Source: Flavivirga eckloniae (GTDB taxonomy: Bacteria > Bacteroidota > Bacteroidia > Flavobacteriales > Flavobacteriaceae). From it: a stretch of DNA of 64,000 nt. The stretch is taken from positions 4,541,001 to 4,605,000 of the forward strand of contig NZ_CP025791.1 of the NCBI RefSeq assembly GCF_002886045.1. Direction: 5' to 3'. The translations under genes and the position numbers were made by a program. The notes under the pieces were generated by a model. The model was not told where the DNA came from. It made no database searches and saw nothing but the letters and a program-made list of their open reading frames with translations. This document shows, one piece after another, positions 59,401-64,000 of this stretch (positions within the stretch are counted from its first letter, which is position 1; every line of letters starts with the position of its first letter).

Positions 59401-60564
59401 ACCCCAGGTACCAATCCATAAGTTATTTTTTCTGTCAAGAAAAACACTACGTACCCTACTTTCAACAATACTATTACTGTCATGAACCTGATGTCTTACC
59501 AGTTTAAACGAACTATTTTTAGACGTGTTAAAGCTAACACCTTCGGCATATGTACCTACCCATAAAATACCATCCCTATCTTCGTAAACAGAATAAATAG
59601 AATTAGTAGGAATACCTTGAATATGATTAGAATTCTGGGCAAAGTTATAAAATGAAAGGTCGTTTTCAACAATTTTGCTAATACCTCCGCCATTGGTTGC
59701 TACCCAAGCATATCCCTCGGAGGTGTGAAAAATATCGAAAATTTCGTTGTGAGGAAGCGGGCTATTTTGAGTGTTAAGCGTTTTAAATTTTTTATTCGAC
59801 TTGGAGTATATAGAAATACCTCCTTTAAGAGTGCCAACCCACAAATCTCCGGTATTATTCATAGAAAGCGCCGTAATAGTGTTTCCAGATATTGTGTTTT
59901 CTTCTAGTTTGTTATAATAATAAGTTACAAAACGGTCACTTTTTTTATCAAAATGATTAAGCCCATTTTTAGTTCCTACCCATAAATGGCTTAAGTCGTT
60001 TGCCAATGATATTACATCAGAACTAGATAAGGAATTTGGACGCCCAGAATTATACCTGTGATGTTCAACAATACCTTGTTCAAGACTATATAGAATTAAG
60101 CCTTCAGAAGTTCCTAACCAGGTTAAAGAATCATTTTCTCTTTCAATACAATTAATTCTTATAGGGGTGTTAAAATTATTGAACAGTTCGTGTTTTTTTA
60201 CGGTTTCTGTAACTGGGTTATAAATTTTAAGCCCATCATCTGTACCGACCCATAATAAACTATTGATATCCTCATAAAGATCCAGAACCCTTTTTCCGTT
60301 AGAAGTACCATATTTATTATCGCAGATATCAACCACCTTGATGTCATAGCTATTGTATTTGTTTAGCCCATCATCTGTACCAAACCATAAGTAACCTGTT
60401 TTATCTTTTAAAATAGTATTCACCGTATTTTGAGATAATCCATTGGCTGTAGATAACATATGAAAATCATTGAATGATTGATCTTCAATATATTGAGCAT
60501 GTGCTATACCTATGAATAAAAAAGAAAAAAGGACGAATAAGGTGGGCTTATCAAACATTTTCAT
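56425..60564 (-). CDS. Hybrid two-component system regulator (HTCS)
   Basis: 1379 residues. Signal peptide (ends near HAQ, about residue 23), then a periplasmic sensor of two seven-bladed-propeller halves made of Reg_prop repeats (LWFGTDDGLNKYN, LWVGTDDGLKIYN, MWFGTYSGGLNLL) and a Y_Y_Y domain (SYILEGYMDTWANIE). One transmembrane helix (about 790-812), HisKA with phospho-acceptor His in SHELRTPLTL (about 845), HATPase (NLLSNAFKFT, VRDNGIGIS, GAGIGLDYV), receiver domain with Asp in SDTLMPVMDG (about 1155), and AraC HTH (YFSKCFKQVYKMSPSEFAKKY). It senses a breakdown product in the periplasm and activates utilisation genes; the neighbouring SusCD operon and GH3 are the obvious targets. Confidence 0.97.
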   Translation of the reverse strand: MKMFDKPTLFVLFSFLFIGIAHAQYIEDQSFNDFHMLSTANGLSQNTVNTILKDKTGYLWFGTDDGLNKYNSYDIKVVDICDNKYGTSNGKRVLDLYEDINSLLWVGTDDGLKIYNPVTETVKKHELFNNFNTPIRINCIERENDSLTWLGTSEGLILYSLEQGIVEHHRYNSGRPNSLSSSDVISLANDLSHLWVGTKNGLNHFDKKSDRFVTYYYNKLEENTISGNTITALSMNNTGDLWVGTLKGGISIYSKSNKKFKTLNTQNSPLPHNEIFDIFHTSEGYAWVATNGGGISKIVENDLSFYNFAQNSNHIQGIPTNSIYSVYEDRDGILWVGTYAEGVSFNTSKNSSFKLVRHQVHDSNSIVESRVRSVFLDRKNNLWIGTWGGVSVYTPTSKTYKSFSHEPNNPGSLSFNTVTSIFEDHKGNMWFGTYSGGLNLLKPNKQSFIRYKHNNNDKTSISDDKIYCFAEDASNNLWIGTQSGLNLFNPEKNSFESFGNINVRDIKITKDNTLVIATIGGITIFNPKTKTFKDFYSDKLISFPISEVFLDNNDKRIWFCSQGRGMGYLDLNNPSFNFITESDGLPSNFVSSIQSIDNNTFWVSTYKGLVKFDKKDKTFENFSGTYKLTSKQFQPKASVILPDNSLGFGGSKGLVIFNPDSIFNNKKNPVVVLSSLKIDNKDAGINIEESPLTKSISTTDHLKLEANQNDFSIEFAALDFNNLEGNKYSYILEGYMDTWANIESMRSVSFTNLNHGDYTLKVRALNNNTEEYEKALNITIAPPFYASWWFSLIMVIVFTTLLYYYKKYTIISTKQKNENESQRLKLKNEEEFNKMRFRFFTYVSHELRTPLTLISEPVSQLLKNEKDKSENDFRLLKLINKNVFRLLRLVDQILDISKLEGDTLSLQVSNQNIVKCIENTCSAFYEFAIQNEITFKFISEQEDLKGWIDEDKIEKIIYNLLSNAFKFTLKKGIITIHLNYSSESEDYVTISVRDNGIGISEDKLSKIFEGFYQIRSESSQSLNPNGAGIGLDYVNRLVKLHEGTIDVESKIDVGSTFSVTIPIKESFYKRENIRNGAPPREPLEPINLNKDDDSDKIDTKQHSKSTPRILVVEDDLDIRTYISQSLAEKFRVIEAANGEEGFNKAIKLVPDLILSDTLMPVMDGIEFCKRVKDNEKTSHIPFLFLSAWTSDEFKLKGLSIGAIDYIKKPFSYNILESRITNIIETNKKISEKSKTKVNFIPKDENIDSIDDLFVRKAYKVLDNNFDNPEFTAQIFKKEMNMSHSGLYRKLKQLTGKSSNEFIRDYRLKRASQIIKQNSGLLISEVCIKTGFNDPKYFSKCFKQVYKMSPSEFAKKYENTENVEDSDKLSEEEVSDTMLS

Positions 60565-61159
60565 AATTGTAATTTAATTGTTTTTTAACAAAAAATAAAG
60601 CGCTCTAGCATTTATTGTTAGATTATTATAGCTGTACCATACACTAAATAGAGGTTTAAACGATGGATAAGGAGTCGTAAATTAAGGTGTAAATTTTATT
60701 CAAAAAACAATAATGACCAATTAGACTATCCTAAATCACTATTGGTTTTTCTGACATATTTGTCTACCTGTTATACCTCTCTAAAACATGTTTAAATAAA
60801 AATGAGCTTTTATTTAGCTTAGTACTGCTATTATTCTTAACAAAAAACAATCTACTATATATGTTAAAACAAGAGGTGGTTAAATTGTTCAAAATAACCT
60901 CTGTTTTGAACATTATGTCTACATTTTAAAAAAGTGAACAAATCCTGCACTATTTAAAGCTTTTATTCTACCCAAAATCCTTGATTAATCAGGTAATTTG
61001 AATTTGCTTGTTAAAACAAGGCCCATAAAGAATTATGAAATGCTTTGGGAAAATTAACAAGAGGAAGACATTATAGTTTTCTAAACTAAGCTTTTTAGAA
61101 AATAACGATGTTGAAAAGTTTTATTAATTATTAACTTAAGGGAGGTGCCCTAATCTTTT
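60565..61159. other. Divergent spacer between HTCS and GH3 genes
   Basis: Contains the inverted repeat GTTCAAAA-N9-TTTTGAAC (60887-60911) and additional TGAACA/ACATTTT words at 60920-60940. An unusual Shine-Dalgarno-like AAGGGAGGTG lies at 61138-61147. No TAnnTTTG element was placed. Confidence 0.45.
60887..60911. promoter_or_regulatory. Inverted repeat in HTCS/GH3 spacer
   Basis: GTTCAAAA (60887-60894) and TTTTGAAC (60904-60911), 8-bp arms with a 9-bp spacer. The right arm repeats the TTTTGAACATT word of the site at 39718, so it may bind the same regulator. Confidence 0.4.
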
Positions 61160-63610
61160 ATGAGATCATACTTATTTATTTGTTTTTTGCTAATTGGATT
61201 AACCCCAAATGTAGTTTCTGCTCAAATAGCTTATGTAAAACCTAATGCAGCAAAACGGGTTGGTTCTAATAACACAAAAATATATTACGAAACCTGGATA
61301 GACTTTAATAAAAATGGAAAAAAAGATGTGTTTGAGACGGCATCAGAACCTATCGATAAAAGGGTAGAAGACTTGCTATCTCAAATGACTTTGGAAGAAA
61401 AAAGTTGTCAAATGGCTACCCTTTATGGTTTTGGAAGAGTTTTAAAGGATGAATTACCAACTGCTGGATGGAAAAAAGAAGTTTGGAAGGATGGTATTGG
61501 TAATATAGACGAGCAATTAAATAATCTGGCGTATCACCCATCTGCAGTAACAAATAAAGCTTGGCCCCCATCAAACCACGTAGAAGCATTAAATACCATA
61601 CAAAAGTTTTTTATAGAAGAAACCAGATTGGGGATTCCTGTTGATTTTACTAATGAGGGCATACGAGGTTTGTGTCATGAAAAAGCAACAAGCTTTCCTT
61701 CTCAATTAGGAGTTGGAGCTACATGGAATAAAAAATTAGTTAGTAAAATAGGTCATATTACTGGAAAAGAAGCACGTTTGCTAGGGTATACCAATGTGTA
61801 CTCTCCAATTTTAGATATTGCGCGCGACCCACGCTGGGGTAGAACTGTTGAATGTTATGGAGAAGATCCCTTTTTAGTTGGTGAGCTTGGATATAATATG
61901 GTTAAATCAATACAAGAGGAAGGCGTTGTATCAACTCCTAAACATTTTGCAATTTATAGTGCGCCAAAGGGAGGACGAGACGGAGACGCCAGAACGGATG
62001 CTCATATTACCGAAAGAGAGTTGTTTTCATTGTATTTACACCCTTTTAAAAGAGCTATTAAGGATGGCGGTGCCATGGGAGTTATGAGTTCGTACAACGA
62101 TTATAACGGTGTGCCCGTAAGTTCATCAAAGTATTTTTTAACAGATATTTTACGAAAAGATTGGGGCTTTAAGGGCTATGTGGTATCAGATAGTCGTGCC
62201 GTAGAATTTATTGCAGATAAGCACCACGTAGCAGAAGATCATAAAGATGCTGTTTTAAAAGCAGTAAAAGCAGGTCTAAATATTCGTACCGATTTCACCA
62301 TGCCTGAAGATTATATCATGCCAGTTCGCGAACTTGTTAAGCAAGGAAAATTAAACATAGAAACCGTAAACGATAGAGTGCGCGACATTCTTAGAGTAAA
62401 ATTTTGGCAAGGCCTTTTCGATAATCCCTATGGTAAAAATATGGAGGAAGCAAACAAAACTGTTGGTAATGAAGCACATCAAAAGATTGCATACCAAGCT
62501 TCCTTAGAATCTATGGTATTGCTAAAAAATGAGAATAATATTTTACCATTAGACTTTTCAAAGTACAAATCGGTATTGGTTACAGGACCAAATGCCAAGG
62601 CCATAAACCATTCTATTAGTCGTTATGGACCATCTAATATAGATGTGGTATCTGTTTTAGATGGAATAAAAGATAAATTCCCTAAAAATGTAAAAATCGA
62701 ATATACAAAAGGTTGTGAATTTTTTGATGAGAATTGGCCAGATAGTGAGATTATCCCACAAGAACCAACGGCTTCAGATATTAAAGAAATGCAGAAAGCA
62801 GTTAAGATGGCTAAAGCTGCAGACCTCGCCATTGTTGTGGTTGGGGATGATGAAGAAACAGTTGGAGAATCAAGATCAAGAACGTCCTTGAGTCTTCCAG
62901 GTAACCAACAAAAATTTGTTGAAGCGATTCACAAAACAGGAACACCAGTTGTAGTGGTTTTGATTAATGGTAGACCAGCTACAATAAATTGGATAAATAA
63001 ATATGTGCCCGGAATTGTGGAAGGATGGTTTCAAGGAAAGTTTGGAGGTGCAGCAGTAGCTGATGTGTTGGTTGGAAATTATAATCCGGGGGGAAAACTG
63101 CCAATATCATTTCCAAAAACAATTGGACAGATTCCAATGAATTTTCCATCAAAACCGGGCGCACAAGCTAATCAACCTCAAAATGGAAATAATGGCTCCG
63201 GAAAAACTCGTGTTGGTGGATTTTTATACCCCTTTGGATACGGGTTAAGTTACACCACATTTAATTATTCTGAGCTCAAGGTGAAATCGAAAATTAAAAA
63301 AGGAACTGGAGAAGTACATGTATCTGTTGATGTAACAAATACAGGAAAGGTTAAAGGTGATGAGGTTGTGCAACTGTATTTTTCAGATGAAACCTCAAGT
63401 GTTACAGTGTACGAAAAACAGTTAAGAGGTTTTGAGCGTGTGTCGCTTGAACCTGGTGAAACAAAAACAGTTAAATTCACCTTAAATCAAGATGATTTGT
63501 CTCTTTATAATAAGAACATGGATTTTGTTTTTGAACCCGGGGTTTTTGAAATTAGTATAGGAAGTTCTTCAGAAGATATACGCTTAGCAAAAAAAATTAA
63601 CATTAAATAA
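61160..63610 (+). CDS. GH3-family glycoside hydrolase
   Basis: 816 residues, signal peptide ending VVSAQ (about residue 22). GH3 N-terminal barrel: VEDLLSQMTLEEKSCQMATL, VDFTNEGIRGLCHEKATSFP, YSPILDIARDPRWGRTVECY, STPKHFAIYSAPKGGRDG, and the nucleophile Asp in GYVVSDSRAVEF. Next the alpha/beta sandwich (LLKNENNILPLDFSKYKSVL, VVGDDEETVGESRSRTSLSL, PGNQQKFVEAI) and a C-terminal FN3-like domain. An FNKNGKKDVFE segment near residue 55 resembles a calcium loop. Likely periplasmic beta-glucosidase or beta-xylosidase. A rare SD-like GGGAGGTG stands 12 nt before the ATG. It is divergent from the HTCS. Confidence 0.93.
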   Translation: MRSYLFICFLLIGLTPNVVSAQIAYVKPNAAKRVGSNNTKIYYETWIDFNKNGKKDVFETASEPIDKRVEDLLSQMTLEEKSCQMATLYGFGRVLKDELPTAGWKKEVWKDGIGNIDEQLNNLAYHPSAVTNKAWPPSNHVEALNTIQKFFIEETRLGIPVDFTNEGIRGLCHEKATSFPSQLGVGATWNKKLVSKIGHITGKEARLLGYTNVYSPILDIARDPRWGRTVECYGEDPFLVGELGYNMVKSIQEEGVVSTPKHFAIYSAPKGGRDGDARTDAHITERELFSLYLHPFKRAIKDGGAMGVMSSYNDYNGVPVSSSKYFLTDILRKDWGFKGYVVSDSRAVEFIADKHHVAEDHKDAVLKAVKAGLNIRTDFTMPEDYIMPVRELVKQGKLNIETVNDRVRDILRVKFWQGLFDNPYGKNMEEANKTVGNEAHQKIAYQASLESMVLLKNENNILPLDFSKYKSVLVTGPNAKAINHSISRYGPSNIDVVSVLDGIKDKFPKNVKIEYTKGCEFFDENWPDSEIIPQEPTASDIKEMQKAVKMAKAADLAIVVVGDDEETVGESRSRTSLSLPGNQQKFVEAIHKTGTPVVVVLINGRPATINWINKYVPGIVEGWFQGKFGGAAVADVLVGNYNPGGKLPISFPKTIGQIPMNFPSKPGAQANQPQNGNNGSGKTRVGGFLYPFGYGLSYTTFNYSELKVKSKIKKGTGEVHVSVDVTNTGKVKGDEVVQLYFSDETSSVTVYEKQLRGFERVSLEPGETKTVKFTLNQDDLSLYNKNMDFVFEPGVFEISIGSSSEDIRLAKKINIK

Positions 63611-63927
63611 TAAATAAGTTAGTCAGTTGATCATGGCTAATGAAAAGTATAGCATCAAAAGCATTTAAAATAGCAGTTAGATTAAATTGAGGAAGATTGA
63701 AAAAGAATATTTTAACTGCGTATTGAATTTTGAAATAGTCATTGTTTTGAGTTTTGTGTATAAGAGTATTAAAAGCGGGAGAGACATAGCCTTTTAACGT
63801 TTATCACTCTTTATAAACGGAGGGTTTAGGTTTTTTTATTTGAACCAAACCCTCCACACTGCAAAGCTCGAATAAGTCTATTATATTTATAGATTAGAGA
63901 ATTAGAAGATTTAAATTAATACCACAT
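63611..63927. other. Intergenic stretch after GH3
   Basis: Holds one hairpin (63819-63855) and otherwise AT-rich sequence without recognised signals. Confidence 0.45.
63819..63855 (+). terminator. Hairpin, possible terminator after GH3
   Basis: GGAGGGTTT/AAACCCTCC (9 bp) with an inner GGTT/AACC stem and T-rich loop. There is no T-run after the right arm, so termination is uncertain. Confidence 0.4.
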
Positions 63928-64000
63928 ATGAAAATGATAAGAATTGTTACAATATTAGCATGTTTGCTAGTTGTTTTGTCTTGTAAGAAACAAGAAGAAA
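63928..64000 (+). CDS. Start of a lipoprotein gene (truncated by window)
   Basis: ATG at 63928 opens MKMIRIVTILACLLVVLSCK followed by KQEE, a clear lipoprotein signal with lipobox VLSC. Only 24 codons are inside the window. Its position after GH3 suggests another glycan-utilisation protein. Confidence 0.65.
   Translation, partial: MKMIRIVTILACLLVVLSCKKQEE

Noticed and set aside
1-64000. tRNA, rRNA, CRISPR array, intact transposase or integrase
   Set aside because: None was recognised on either strand.

Overview
The window is AT-rich DNA from a member of the Bacteroidota, most likely a polysaccharide-degrading marine Flavobacteriaceae. The reasons are three SusC/SusD pairs, type IX secretion sorting domains, a hybrid two-component sensor, TAnnTTTG promoter elements, an almost complete lack of Shine-Dalgarno sequences, and lipoproteins with a relaxed lipobox. 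No rRNA, tRNA, CRISPR array or intact insertion sequence was found. All assignments come from reading the sequence; no database search was run.

1-5.5 kb: a tight five-gene operon consisting of a TonB-dependent siderophore-type receptor (5' end outside the window), an ankyrin protein, a DUF2271 protein, a PepSY membrane protein fused to flavodoxin and ferredoxin-reductase modules, and a small DUF6686-like protein. It reads as ferric-siderophore uptake and reduction. 5.5-9.8 kb: a 59-residue membrane protein, a clear homologue of the Leptospira surface protein LipL32, an AraC/GyrI-like regulator with a 17-bp inverted-repeat operator, and three small envelope proteins.

9.8-25.2 kb: a mannose-oriented locus. 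It holds a GH92 alpha-mannosidase fused to an SGNH hydrolase, a DUF5005-like lipoprotein, a GntR/UTRA regulator, a five-gene unit (DUF5004-like lipoprotein, two DUF4961 proteins, SusC, SusD), and a ROK sugar kinase fused to a class I mannose-6-phosphate isomerase. A shared palindrome TATGT-N4-ACATA lies before the DUF5005 gene, over the GntR start codon and before the five-gene unit, and a variant lies at 25.6 kb, suggesting a GntR regulon. The inferred flow is release of mannose, import, phosphorylation and isomerisation to fructose-6-phosphate.

25.2-31.9 kb: an apparently untranslated or decayed stretch, a three-gene cluster starting with a BRCT-like protein, two parallel HxlR modules (each regulator divergent from an NTF2-like or SDR target, with paired operators around face-to-face promoters), a cupin-AraC regulator, and an RraA-family protein.

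32-64 kb: a second, hybrid-sensor-controlled polysaccharide utilisation region. It contains GH97, an FN3 lipoprotein, a GH141-like beta-helix protein with a type IX sorting domain, a decayed gene region, two tandem FN3-FISUMP lipoproteins, two SusC/SusD pairs in series, a DUF1735-type lipoprotein, a repeat-rich spacer, a 1379-residue hybrid two-component regulator on the minus strand, a GH3 enzyme, and the start of another lipoprotein. Direct repeats with GAACA-like half-sites 21-22 bp apart precede several of these units and are candidate regulator sites.
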